DNA of 64,000 nucleotides from Pinus tabuliformis. Taxonomy: Eukaryota; Streptophyta; Pinopsida; Pinales; Pinaceae. Position numbers and translations under genes: made by a program. Positions within the stretch are counted from its first letter, which is position 1. The number at the start of each line of letters is the position of its first letter. The notes under the pieces are model-generated. The model searched no databases, had not been told where the DNA came from, and worked only from the letters and a program-made list of their open reading frames with translations. The DNA is taken from contig CM062818.1 in NCBI GenBank assembly GCA_031772625.1, forward strand, positions 209,553,742-209,617,741, written 5' to 3'. This document shows, piece by piece, positions 33,395 to 45,626 of this stretch.

Positions 33395-34961
33395 CATCAG
33401 TTCCAAGAATAACATTACCATGATGGTTCTTCGTGAGAGACTCCATTTTACTCTTATCTCTAGCCATGTGATGAGAACATCCACTATCTATGTGCCATTC
33501 ATTTTCATCTTAGAATGAGAAGAAAGCAAGACCACACCTTATCTATTCTTCCTTTTCTTGCTTATTGGTGGATCCATCTTTTTTCATATTTTCTGATATC
33601 GATGTTCTTATTTGGTTGCTTACCATGTTGTCTACGGTGATCCATAGACTTATTCCTGCATTCTTTTGCTACATCCCCAAACTTGTTACAAGCATAACAT
33701 CTTATATGTTTCATATTCTTTCTATTGCAATCAATGGCTTTGTGACCAAACATATTGCAAGAAAAACAATATGCCTTAAAGTACTTGGAAGCTGATGATC
33801 TTTCTGTGAGATGATTATTAGCTTGAAACATTATACTTCTGCAACTAGATGCAACATGTCCAAAATTATGACATATAGAACATTCAACATTATTGATCAT
33901 AGGAAAAAATTGATTAACACTTCTATAGTTAGGAGTAAATGATTTTTTTGAAGACTTTCTTTCCTTGGTTGTTGATGGGGTTGACTTATTATCTCCTTGT
34001 TGAGAATTTTAGATTTCGAATTGGAATTCCTTGCCTCAACTTGTGAGCTAGATTCACCTTTAATAGTTTCATGAAAACCAAGACCAGATTTGATGGCAGG
34101 AGACCTTTGACTACTAAGAATATTATCCAAAATCTTAGTATTATCTTGAAATCGCAAAAGTTTATCCTTTTCTTCTAATTTACCTTTTAGGATATTTACC
34201 TCAACTTGATATTGCTTTTCCTTTTCTAGATACTGCTTCTTCATGATTTCTTCAACCTTTCTTCCTTCCTCCACTTGTTGTTTTAAATTGAGAATCTCAT
34301 TTTCTTGTTCTTCAAATGCTTGAAGTAGTTCTTCAATCTGCTTATTTTATTTTTCAAGATCTTCTTTTAGAGAGACAACCTCAACTTCAAGACCTTTACA
34401 GTAAGTGGTTCTTTCTTTAAGATCCTTGGTTGTTGTATCCTTTTCATTCACTTGATTTCTTAATTATGTTACTTCATCCTGCAACCTTTGACATTGATCT
34501 TCCTTTTCCTTGTACTACTTCCTTATTTTGTTTCCTTCCTCCAACTGAGTTTTTAACCTGGTAACCTCTTCTTTGTAGGTACATTCCCTTTTATCAAATA
34601 GATCTTGTTGATCTCTAATTTTATTTGTGAGCCTTTTAACTTCTTCTTTTATCGTCATTAGCTTTCTTTCACTTTTACCCATAAGAGAAAATTTGGTTGT
34701 TTCATTGTCATATTCATTATCTTCAATATTGCATGAACATGGAAAGGTATCATCAAAGGACCAAAAACTTGATAATTCTTTTGCTTGATCATCTTCATTC
34801 TGAGGTGATTCTGAATCTAAATATTTTCTTCCATATAATATCCAATCATATTTATCTTTGTCACTATCTCTTTGAGATGTATTCTTCTTTTGAGGTGCTT
34901 TCTTCTTTGCTTCCTTCCCATTGTCTTGACAAATCTCCTTCAAGCAATCAAATTCTGCCAA
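33395..34961 (-). pseudogene. Copia-type gag and protease remnant, copy A
   Basis: On the minus strand, from the PBS side: a Lys/Glu-rich coiled-coil stretch (34961-33897), then three zinc knuckles at 33562-33900: CSICHNFGHVASSC, CFSCNMFGHKAIDC and CYACNKFGDVAKEC (the third has Asp for His). Next comes a Ty1/copia aspartic protease signature, WHIDSGCSHHMARD, near 33470-33515. No ATG lies at the front. Stops occur in the coiled coil, and a frameshift sits near the T-run at about 33940, between the coiled coil and the knuckles. Gag would package RNA; the protease would cleave it. Integrase, RT and RNase H are absent, so this was a non-autonomous copia derivative even before decay. Confidence 0.8.
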
Positions 34962-34968
34962 AGGACCC

Positions 34969-34980
34969 GCTCTGATACTA
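34969..34980 (-). other. Primer-binding site of copia-type element A
   Basis: The minus strand reads TAGTATCAGAGC, one base away from the initiator-Met PBS TGGTATCAGAGC. It is two bases from LTR-B, which starts at 34983. The change is a G-to-A transition. Confidence 0.8.
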
Positions 34981-36114
34981 ATTGTTGGGAAAAATACTGA
35001 GAGGGGGGTGAATCAGTATTTTAAAAACTCACAATAATAATTTTCTTTTCTGAAATATATACGCGACTTTACTGAACCCAACTTGCATATGTACACGACT
35101 GTTGTAAAAGAAACTAGCATATGATTAGTAAACTTGTAAAACAACTAATTCTTTATTTGTTAAACTTAAACTAGAATGTAAGAGATTTATCAGGAATTTG
35201 ATAAGTAGTAAGAAGGTGTAGTAAGAACAGAATAAAGTATCACACATAAGCAACACACATGAACACCAGGATTTAAGGCGAAAACCCAATGTGGGAGAAA
35301 ACCACCTACAACTGTCGTCTCTGACTTCTTTTTAATATAAAGAAAAATATTTTTACAATCTTGTATTGGTGCATATTCATACCAGTATGTAGGCACCCAC
35401 CTATAGAAGGATACAACCTTCACTCATTCTCCAGATCCTACTAGAAGGGAGCTCCAACCCCATGATCTAATTTACCAACTAATACTGGTAGGAAGATCCA
35501 ACTCCCTCAACTCTGGGGACCACATTTCATATATTTTCATACTGGATCCACCTGCTACAACACATCATAACTTGTAGGCCATGTTTCATCAATTTTTTAG
35601 ACTATACTGACTACCAACACTTAAGCTGAATATCAATAATCAAACTGTAACTCATCACTGTAACACAATCATTAATCTTTGACACAACTGAATCAACCAA
35701 TCACTGAAACCCAATCAAGTCAAACTTAATCAAAACTCAACCAATCAATTGGAAAAGTCAGATTACTATAAAAAAAATATCAAACATCATATTACACATT
35801 ATAGAAACCATATTCTGTTATTGAAAATATTTTTCAACCATATATTAAAATGTATACACTACTTCACTTAAGGCAACCCACGTGTATACACACTTTTCTG
35901 TAGAGAAAACTGCGTACAAATCTCAATATACTGAAAACTTGTAATTCTGAATTAGAATTAGAGTTGAGCAGAGTTATTCTGAAATATTTTGTTATCTTAC
36001 AAAACCCTCATACAATTATCAACATGAATAATATTTTCAACCAATCAACATGCAACCAAATTCAACTTCATCATTTAAACATTTCTACTTCAGACATTAT
36101 CACTCAACCCAGAT

Positions 36115-37371
36115 TGATGCGGATCATGTGACTCAGGGGGGAGAAATCTTCCAAATTATTCCAAAAATCCAAAAAAATCTACAGGCAAGGGAGTGGGGTC
36201 CTTTAGCCTGCAATTTCTATGCTTTCTTAGTTAAAAATAGAATAAATTCTAGCAATAAATCATGCTATTTGTAACAAAGCTTTTCAAGCTTTAAATCATC
36301 CTGTAAAGCATGCTTTCCTTTGTATCGGATAAGGACCGAGAGGGCCTATCCTTAGTTATAAATAAAGAGGCAGCAAAGCTCTCCAGAGATAGAGGAGAGG
36401 AGCGAGTGCCATAGTAATATTTAAAAAAAAAATTGTTCTCTCGGTGTCTCTTATTAATGACTCTGTAATATGCGTGCATAGATTGTTGGATAGTGCCGAC
36501 GGTGGTGAATGGTTCTATTCCCTCACGCTGCAAATAATGTGTATTAATCATTGAAATCATTTCCCTTTCGTTTTATGTTTCTACAGGCTTTGAATTTACA
36601 ATTGCGCATATGTCTCTACTATCCTAAGAACTCTTGCAATTCCCATTAAGTGGCTGTAGCGGATTGAAACTTTATGACTGTAAGTCCTTACCATCATGGT
36701 TCCGAACTATATCGGCATCGAGAGGTCCTTTAAAACGTTAGTTGAGCGGTTTACAAAGTATTTCGGTTCGGAGGGGAGCCATAGCGTAACAGGGACCGAG
36801 TTCCGAGTTTAGGAGCGGGAGGATATAAACTGCAACATATACATATCGCTGAGTCCGTCATTTTGGAGGTGGGAGGTTGTTAATTGAACCGACCGCCGAA
36901 ATCGGAACTGGCGACATATTAAAGGGTGCTTATAGGTGTATCGGGTCCGGAGGAAAGAAGACTATTTTTGAGCGATCGCCGATTTGTATATACATCTACC
37001 GAAACAGTATAGAGAGGGCGGAGATATATATAACCGTCGGTTCATTATATACGAGCCTTGGTCCATGGTAAGGCCCCACCTATAACTACCGCCGATGCGA
37101 TCTTGCATCAGGCCAAAGAGCTAAGGGAGAACAAATGTGGCATATATATACATTGTATTGCATAAGTCCGCCAGTTGGATATCGCTTTAAAGACTTCACT
37201 GAAAAGCCACGGTTTGATAATAAAGCCAATAGTGGGGTTTTTAAAAAGAAATGAAATATTAGTTTAATGACTGATGCGCCCAGAACAGAAGAAAGGGAAA
37301 TTGATCAAGACGTTGAAGAACTTGCGGGTAGAATAGAGAAATTGTCTCTAACGCCTGCACCCTCGCCATCA
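36115..37371 (+). repeat. 5' LTR of chromovirus
   Basis: 1257 bp. A TATA-like TATAAATAA is at about 36357-36365. The first codons of gag (ATG at 37267) lie inside the LTR, 105 bases before its end. A purine run, 'caggggggagaaa', is near 36133, inside the LTR. Confidence 0.9.
36357..36365 (+). promoter_or_regulatory. TATA-like element of the chromovirus LTR
   Basis: TATAAATAA, also present in the 3' LTR near 42243. Its position early in the LTR is suitable for a Pol II promoter of the genomic RNA; the start site cannot be seen. Confidence 0.55.
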
Positions 37372-40300
37372 TTAGTGGTATCAGAGCCATCAACTAACAT
37401 TGAATTGAATCTCAGGAGCAGAAGAAGGATGGCTTTCAGAATTGGAAGAGGACGAGGACGTGGTGGAAGAGGACGACCTGCTGCAAATGGTGAACTAATG
37501 GAAACAATAGAAGAGCTGTGAGCTAGAGTGGATGCATTAACTTCAAATAGAAATATAGATGATAGAGATGTCAGTGAGCCCGAAATTGAAGCTGCTGAAG
37601 AGGAGGAAGCTGTACAGGTTACTCCTGAGATGAGGTTCTTTCAGTCAGTGTTAAAATCCACAGCCAGGCCATGGAACCAATTAGTACTGGTATATCAAGG
37701 AGGACTGAATCCAGAAGAACTGATTGACTGGATTAACAGTATGGAGAAATTCTTCGATTAAGAAGAAACAGAAGATGAGAAGAAAGTAAAGTTTGCTGTC
37801 ACCAAGTTAAAAGGCCACGCAGCACTCTGGTGGGATGGTGTGCAGGTGGAAAGGAAGAGACTTGGTAAGAAGCCAATCAAGAACTGGAGCCGAATGGTAG
37901 CAAAGTTAAGAGGTAAGTTCTTGCCAAGTAATTATCAGCAAATGTTGTTTAGACAAATGCAAAATCTTAGATAGAGAGCTTTAACAGTAAAAGAATATAC
38001 AGAAGAGTTTTATAAAGTGAGCATAAGAGGTGGAGAAGCCCAAGACACAGATGAGAAGGTAGCTAGATATATGAATGGCCTAAGGATGGACATTTAGGAT
38101 GAGATAAGTCTGCTGTCTCCTAAAACAGTAGAGGAAGCTTATCAGATAGTGCTGAAAGCTGAGGAAAAACTCATAAGGAAGCAGTCTGCCAAAGGGAGAG
38201 GGACTTTCAGAGGAAAAGGAAGTCAAGGTGGTAGAGGAAGATCTACAACACTTAGAGATGGAGCTAGCGGTAGCTCAACCCAGCATGCACCCAGAGAAGG
38301 TGATGCAAGAGGCAGAGGGATTTTTTCCAGAGGAAGAGGAGGCAGAGGAAGAGGCAGAGAAGTAAGATGTTACAGATGTAACAAGATGGGACACAGAGCT
38401 TTTGAGTGCCCAGAGAATGCAGACATAAAGCAGAGGAATGCAATTGTTGCTCCAGCTGAAGAAGAAGCACCAACAGCAGTGGTAGTAGAAGAAGAAAATA
38501 CACCAGAAAGAGGAGAATCTCTGGTGATTAATAAAGTCTTACTTAAGCCAATGAAGGAGGTGGCTGCTGAACCGCCACAAAGGAAAACTTTATTCAAGAC
38601 AGTGTGAAAAGTCCAAGGGAAATGTTGCCAGATGATCATTGATAGTGGTAGCACTGATAATTTGGTCTCTACAAATGTAGTGGAGAAATTGAAGCTGAAG
38701 ACAATGAAGCACCCAACACCTTATAAGGTGTCATGGTTACAAAAGGGACACCAACTGTTGGTAAGTGAACAGTGTGAAGTGGAATTTCAAGTGGGAAAGT
38801 ACAAAGATAAAATTGTTTGCGATGTGATGCCTATGGATGTGTGTCACATATTGCTTGGAAGGCCTTGGCAATATGACAGAGGAGCCATACATGACGGGAA
38901 GAGAAACACCTACAAATTTGGAAAAGATGGTGTTAATCATACATTGTTGCCTCTGCAAGAAGAAGATGTATTAGGACAAAAGACTGGTCCAAAAACTTTG
39001 TTACTTGGAGGGAAGGAATACTTGAAGCAGATTGAAGAAAATGAGGTAAATTTTGCTGTAATTTGCAAGCCCAAGGTAATATTGACTTCTACTAAAATTT
39101 CTGAATTACCCATTGAAATTCAAGAAATGCTGGAGAATTATTATGATATTATTGTTGATGATTTGCCTAATGAATTACCGCCAATTCGGAAAATCAGTCA
39201 TCATATATACTTGATTCCTGGAGCAAGCCTACCTAACAAAGCAGCATATAGAATGACTCCTACAGAAAATGAAGAAGTTAAGAAACATGTGCAAGAATTG
39301 CTTGACAAGGGGTTGATCAAAGAAAGCCTGAGTCCTTGTGCAGTGCCAACAGTGCTAAGCCCGAAGAAAGATGGAGGATGGAGAATGTGTACAGATTCAA
39401 GAGCCATCAATAAGATTACAATCAGGTACAAATTTCCATTACCCAGAATTGAAGATTTAATGGATTGCTTGTCTGGCGCAAAATATTTTTCAAAGTTAGA
39501 TCTTAAAAGTGCCTATCATCAGATAAGGATAAGAGAAGGGGATGAATGGAAAACCGCTTTTCAGACCAATGAAGGATTATATGAATGGAAAGTGATGCCT
39601 TTTGGGTTGTCCAATGCACCAAGTACATTTACAAGGCTTATTAATGAAGTTCTTAAAGAATTCATTGGTAAATTTGTAATCGTATATCTGGATGATATAT
39701 TAGTCTATAGCAGATCCAAGGAGGAACACTTGAGGCATTTAAATTATGTTTTACAAAAGCTGCAGCAAGAAAAACTATTGTTGAATCTGAAGAAGTGTTT
39801 ATTTATGAAATAGGAGTTGGTGTACTTGGGATTTGTTATCTCAGCTGAAGGATTGAAGATGGATCCAGAAAAGATCAAAGCAATTGTGGAATGGCCTTCA
39901 CCCAAGAGTATTTTTGAGGTAAGGAGTTTTCATGGTCTTGCTAGTTTTTACAGAAAATTCATTAAGAATTTTAGTAAGATTAATGAACCTATTCTTGAGA
40001 CCATAAAGAAAGATAAACAACCATTTAAGTGGACTGCTGAAGCAGAGAGAAATTTTCAACTGTTGAAGAGCAAAATAACTGAAAAGCCTGTTTTGGTTCT
40101 ACCTGATTTTAACAAAACTTTTCAAGTTAAGTGTGATGCCAGCGCAGAAGCAATTGGAGGAGTTTTAAGCCAAGAAGATAGACCAATAGCTTATTTCAGT
40201 GAAAAGCTAAATGATGAAAAAAGGAAGTATTCTTCTTATGATAAGGAGTTTTACGCAGTTGTGCAGGCACTAAAGAAGTGGAGGCATTATTTAATGTCGA

Positions 40301-41979
40301 AAGAATTTATTCTTTATTCAGATAACCATGCATTGCAGTTTATAATGCAGCAGCCAAAACTCAGCCAGAGACATGCTAAATGGGTAGAGTATCTTCAAGG
40401 CTTTCATTTTGTGTTGAAGCATATAACTAGACAGTCAAACAAAGTCGCAGATGCCTTAAGTAGGAGAAGTGTATTGCTGCAAGAAAGTCAAATCCAAGTG
40501 TTGGGGTTTGATTTTCTTAAGGAATTATATGAGACCGATTCAGATTTTAAGGAGGCATTTGAGGCTTGTAAAAATCCTGTTTTGGCGGATAGGAGCAAGT
40601 GGCTGGATTATTTTATACAAGATGGACTGTTATTTAAGAAAAATCAGCTGTGCATACCCAACTGTTCAATGAGAGAGAATTTAATCAAAGAGAAGCATAG
40701 TGGAGGACTTGCAGGACATTTTGGTAGAGAGAAGACCTTTGAACAGCTCAACAGATTTTACTTCTGGCCGAAAATGAAATCTGAAGTAGAGAAGTATGTA
40801 AGAAATTGTAAAGTCTGCCAGTATGCAAAAGGAAGGAGCCAGAACACAGGGTTGTATATTCCATTGCCAATTTCAGATAGGCCTTGGGATATGGTAAGTA
40901 TGGATTTTGTGCTAGGACTGCCAAAGACTCAAAGACGCTATGATTCAATTTTTGTTGTAGTGGATAGATTTTCAAAAATGGCACACTTTATTCCATGTTA
41001 TAAAACTAGTGATGCTTCTCACATTGCTAACTTGTTTTTTAAGGAAATTGTAAGATTACATGGATTGCCCAAAAGCATTGTTTCAGACAGAGATTCAAAG
41101 TTCGCTGGACATTTCTAGAGAACACTATGGAAGAAACTGGGAACTAAATTAAGTTTCAGTTCTGCCTATCATCCACAAATTGATGGATAGACTGAGGATG
41201 TGAACATAAGTTTAGGCAATCTTTTGAGGAGCTTTACTGCAGAACAACCAAAGCAATGGGATCAAGTGTTACCAAAAGTTGAATATGCATATGATGGCTC
41301 ACCAAACAGGAGCACAAGACATAGCCCATTCCATATTGTTTATGGAATGCACCCTAGGGGAATATCTGAATTAAGGAATTTGGGAAAAGAAGAAGTGAGA
41401 AGTGCAGAAGGTGAAGACTTTGCTTCAAGAATGCAGGCGATACATGAACAGGTGAAACAACAGCTACAAGACAACAACATTCAATATAAAACCAGAGCAG
41501 ACATGAGGAGAAGAGAAATGAACTTTGAAGTTGGAGACTTGGTTTTAGCGCACCTCAGAAAAGAGAGATTTCTGAAGGGAAAGTATAATAAGTTAAAATC
41601 CCAGAAAATTGGACCATGCAGGGTGCTAAGGAAATTCTCTGCAAATGATTATGAGATTGAATTACCACCTGGTGTGGGAATATCACCAATTTTTAATGTT
41701 GTAGACTTGTGCAAATATGAAAATGACGCTGCAGATGATACAACACAAGATCAAGAGGCTCCAGAGATTGACTGGGTAAAACAGTTACCCACAGCCAAGG
41801 ATTTACAGCCAGAAATAATTCTGGATAAGAAAGTGTATAAAAATACAAGGGGATGAGAATATTTCCAGTATCTGGTGAAATGGAAGGGATAGCCGATCGC
41901 TAAAGCTACTTGGGTTACATAAGACATTCTATAGAAATTGGGCAAATCTGTAGATGAGCTCATGGACAGGAGCCCATGA
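37267..41979 (+). pseudogene. Chromovirus gag-pol polyprotein, one frame with twelve stops
   Basis: A single reading frame runs from ATG 37267 (inside the LTR) to TGA near 41977. Stops occur at 37519, 37759, 37972, 38095, 38605, 39811, 41116, 41188, 41854, 41890, 41920 and 41932, with no frameshift. In order: Arg/Gly-rich N-terminus; capsid (about 37620-38150); RG-rich stretch and zinc knuckle CYRCNKMGHRAFEC (about 38370-38410); protease IIDSGSTDNL (about 38635); RT with KLDLKSAYHQ and catalytic YLDD (about 39690); RNase H (VKCDAS, about 40130; SDNHALQ, about 40320); integrase with an HHCC finger (about 40695-40820), DF near 40905, SDRDSKF near 41088 and a Glu after 41190; and a chromodomain remnant (LVKWKG, ATW; about 41865-41920). 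It would have copied and integrated the element, the chromodomain steering it to marked chromatin. Confidence 0.93.
37376..37387 (+). other. Chromovirus initiator-tRNA-Met primer-binding site
   Basis: A perfect TGGTATCAGAGC four bases after the LTR end. It lies inside the gag reading frame and is translated through as the VVSEP part of the frame, an unusual arrangement. Confidence 0.9.
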
Positions 41980-42000
41980 AGAATTTTGTCCTCAGGAGTC

Positions 42001-43260
42001 TGATGCGGGAGCATGTGACTCAGGGGGGAGAAATCTTCCAAATTATTCCAAAAATCCAAAAAAATCTACAGGCAAGGGAGCGGGGTCCTTTAGCCTGCAA
42101 TTTCTATGCTTTCTTAGTTAAAAATAGAATAAATTCTAGCAATAAATCATGCTATTTGTAACAGAGCTTTTCAAGCTTTAAATCATCCTGTAAAGCATGC
42201 TTTTCTTTGTATCAGATAAGGACCGAGAGGGCCTATCCTTAGTTATAAATAAAGAGGCAGCAAAGCTCTCCAGAGACAGAGGAGAGGAGCGAGTGCCATA
42301 GTAATATTAAAAAAAAAAGTGTTCTCTCGGTGTCTCTTATTAATGACTCTGTAATATGCGTGCATAGATTGTTGGATAGTGCCGACGGTGGTGAATGGTT
42401 CTATTCCCTCACGCTGCAAATAATGTGTATTAATCATTGAAATCATTTCCCTTTCGTTTTATGTTACTACAGGCTTTGAATTTACAATTGCGCATATGTC
42501 TCTACTATCCTAAGAACTCTTGCAATTCCCATTAAGTGGCTGTAGCAGATTGAAACTTTATGACTGTAAGTCCTTACCATCATGGTTTCGAACTATATCG
42601 ACGTCGAGAGGTCCTTTAAAACGTTAGTTGTGAGCAGTTTACAAAGTATTTCGGTTCGGAGGGGAGCCATAGCGTAACAGGGACTGAGTTCCGAGTTTAG
42701 GAGCGGGAGGATATAACCTGCAACATATACATATCGTTGAGTCCATCATTTTGGAGGTCGGAGGTTATTAATTGAACCGACTGCTGAAATCGGAATTGGC
42801 GACATATTAAAGGGTGCTTATAGGTGTATCAGGTCCGGAGGAAAGAAGACTATTGTTTGAGCGATAACCGATTTGTATATACAGCTACCGAAACAGTATA
42901 GAGAGGGAAGAGTTATATATAACCGTCGGTTCATTATATATGAGCCTTGATCCATGGTAAGGCCCCACCTATAACTACCGCCGATGCGATCTTGCATCAG
43001 GCCAAAGAGCTAAGGGAGAACAAACGTGGCATATATATACATTGTATTGCATAAGTCCGCCAATTGGATATCGCTTTAAAGACTTCACTGAAAAGCCACG
43101 GTTTGATAATAAAGCCGATAGTGGGGTTTTTAAAAAGAAATGAAATATTAGTTTAATGACTGATGTGCCCAGAATAGAAGAAAGGGAAATTGATCAAGAC
43201 GTTGAAGAACTTGCGGGTAGAAGAGAGAAATTGTCTCTAACGCCTGCACCCTCGCCATCA
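42001..43260 (+). repeat. 3' LTR of chromovirus
   Basis: 1260 bp, closely matching the 5' LTR, starting TGATGCGGGAGC and ending CGCCATCA. It repeats the gag start region (ATG about 43158). No clear polypurine tract lies just upstream; the best purine run, 'caggggggagaaa', is near 42018, inside the LTR. Confidence 0.9.
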
Positions 43261-44219
43261 CAGATCAACATGAGGACACCATTGACAGACATCAAAGATA
43301 CAACATCATTGATTAGTTTGATCAGTCATTTATAAGAAGAAACCCTTCCTTTATATACACAACTTTGAAGAGACAAACCTGCGTGTATACGCGACTTATC
43401 TTCCACCAACCTGCATACAAGTCTACAAATTTTATAGAAACCCTTCCTTTATATACACGACTTCGAAGAAGTGAACCCGCGTGTATATTCACTGAGACCA
43501 ACCTATGTACAAATTTGCATATTTTAACCTAAAATTGTGCAACTCTTTAGAATTTCAGATATACCCAGATCATAATATTCAGAGATAAAAACATACGCCA
43601 ATACTTAGATCTAGGCAATCCATGAGCAGATCACACAATGGAAAGTATTTTCAGGTCTTATGATCCTGATCCATCATTGTATTCATCATTGTATACTTAG
43701 TTTAGATCAAGCAAAGCATCAAAAGCCCATAACATGCATACTTTCTTTAGATCTAACTATTCATAATATTTCCATCACTTGCACACCTTACACACTTTGA
43801 TCTTCACCACCTTATATAGTTTATCCTTTTTCAAGACCATGGGTCAAACCCTTAGTTATGCCGATGGTGTTCTTTGATAGGATCAAAATCTATTGTCTCT
43901 CTCATTACTATGGTCCAATACCATGGTAAAGACCCTTGGTATTTAGAATACCATGGTGCAAAAATTGTACGCGACTTTGCTTCACCAAACCTGCGTGTAT
44001 ACGCGACTTGGCCTTGACGAACCCATGTATAGATCTTCAAAAATTCACCTTTATCAAAATTTTGATTCTGATCTGTAAACCTTTGTCCGATCATTCTATT
44101 ATTATTCTCCATCACTCTTTCCCCTCTGAACTGGCTTGTGGATTCATCTAGTTACCATATACTTGTTCTGTTACAAGTGAGTTTCCATCAAGGACAACAC
44201 ATGCATTATAATGCCAAAA

Positions 44220-44232
44220 ATCTCCCCCTTTG
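44220..44232 (-). other. Polypurine tract of copia-type element B
   Basis: The minus strand reads CCAAAGGGGGAGA next to the LTR-B end. It shows that LTR-B acts as the 3' LTR of the element to its right. Confidence 0.75.
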
Positions 44233-45626
44233 GACTTGATGGCAACCATGTTGGTGTTCATAACCTCAACCTATAGAAACTTTGTTAGATACATCAAATA
44301 ACAGTTATTAAAACACTAAGATACTCCCTCCCTTTGAAATCAAGGGAAAAGGGCGGACCAAATCTCCCCCTTTGGATCTGATTTGCACTATACTATCCAT
44401 TCTCCCCTAGAGAAGATGTTGAATCTTTAGAAAGATTTTAAAATAAAGAACATGACTCTATAAATCAACTAAGTATGACGTTCCTATCACCCAGGACTCA
44501 TACTTACATCAATCACCCAACCAAGTGGGGATAAATAGTTGACTCAACCACCTAACCAAGTGGGATCACATATTTGACATGACCTCAAAAGTCCATATAT
44601 GACTAAATATGACAATTATTACATCATAGGTATCCACATGACCTTTACATCAAATGATATACATTAAATTTATAACAAATACCAAATACCTAAACAAGAC
44701 CATGATAGTTATCAACAACTATCATACATCATATATGATCTGCACCATAAGCATCTGTCAACAACATCAAGAATAAAAACTTGTATATGTCCATCATCAA
44801 TTCACAAGATAAGACAATGTAGCTTTAATATCATCAACCTATGACTAATTATGATGCATATAGATTTTCATTCATATCTGCTATCAACTCATCCTCTTGA
44901 CCTTATCAAGATCAAATTTATCTTTTTCCTTAGTAGAAAAAGTCTCAATCTATGTTCATAAAAAACATAGCCTTTCATGAATCAACTAAGCATATGCCAT
45001 ATCTCCAAGAAGTAATGCCTATATATTCACAAAACATTCACATCATATCATATACATGTGAATGCACCATAGTCATCATCAAATCATCGTAGCAAGAACT
45101 GCATGTTCTTTCAACAACCCTCAATATATCTAACATTTATCATCACTAGGGAGTTTTATAACATACCACATATGATAAGAATAAACCATGATAATCAACA
45201 TATGTGAGAACCAAGCCTATCATCATAAAGTAAGATAAGAAGAAGTATCCATCATTCCTTATCGTCGTCATTATGCGACTAAGTAAGCCATTTCTCCAAA
45301 TAGCCATGTCTTCATGAAACCCGCAATAACACCATTCTCTTTGCTAATGTTCTTCATACAAGAAGATATTTTATACCAACATCATTTACCAATATGCAAC
45401 TTAAGTAATAATCCATGTGATCCTTATCTGTAATGTATCCATCATAGAGATAGAAATATGTATCTAGATTCTCTTCAATGAGAAAAGAAAACCATGAGCT
45501 TACAGTCATTTGTCAAACTTTCTTGATACCATCAAGACAAACAATCCTCAAATAATATACCATGTGAGAGGAAAGAACTATAGGAATCCTCATCCATAAC
45601 TACACCATAAGAAATTTATGCATATT
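44233..45626. mobile_element. Copia-type element B, non-coding interior, left part
   Basis: Closely parallels 31223-32600 of copy A (same 'catcat'-rich text) with no protein domain. It ends with ATATT at 45622-45626, the left TSD of the nested gypsy element. Confidence 0.75.

Larger units (their letters stand above)
36115..43260 (+). mobile_element. Ty3/gypsy chromovirus with recent-looking LTRs
   Basis: LTRs 36115-37371 and 42001-43260 begin TGATG and end CATCA. The TSD is CAGAT (36110-36114 and 43261-43265), and the uninterrupted site can be seen in LTR-A near 18425. A perfect initiator-Met PBS follows the 5' LTR. The interior has gag, protease, RT, RNase H, integrase and a chromodomain in one frame, so it was an autonomous chromovirus. 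The LTRs differ by only a few percent by eye, making this one of the younger insertions. Twelve in-frame stops have silenced the polyprotein. Confidence 0.95.
34983..44219 (-). mobile_element. Copia-type LTR-B, split by a chromovirus
   Basis: The LTR's own sequence is 34983-36114 plus 43261-44219, about 2.1 kb. It starts TGTTGGGAAAAATACTGAGAGG and ends 'aatgccaaaa'. On its left lies the PBS of element A, and on its right a polypurine tract (44220-44232) of element B. So it serves as 5' LTR of A and 3' LTR of B. The interval 36115-43260 is a later chromovirus insertion with TSD CAGAT. Confidence 0.85.
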
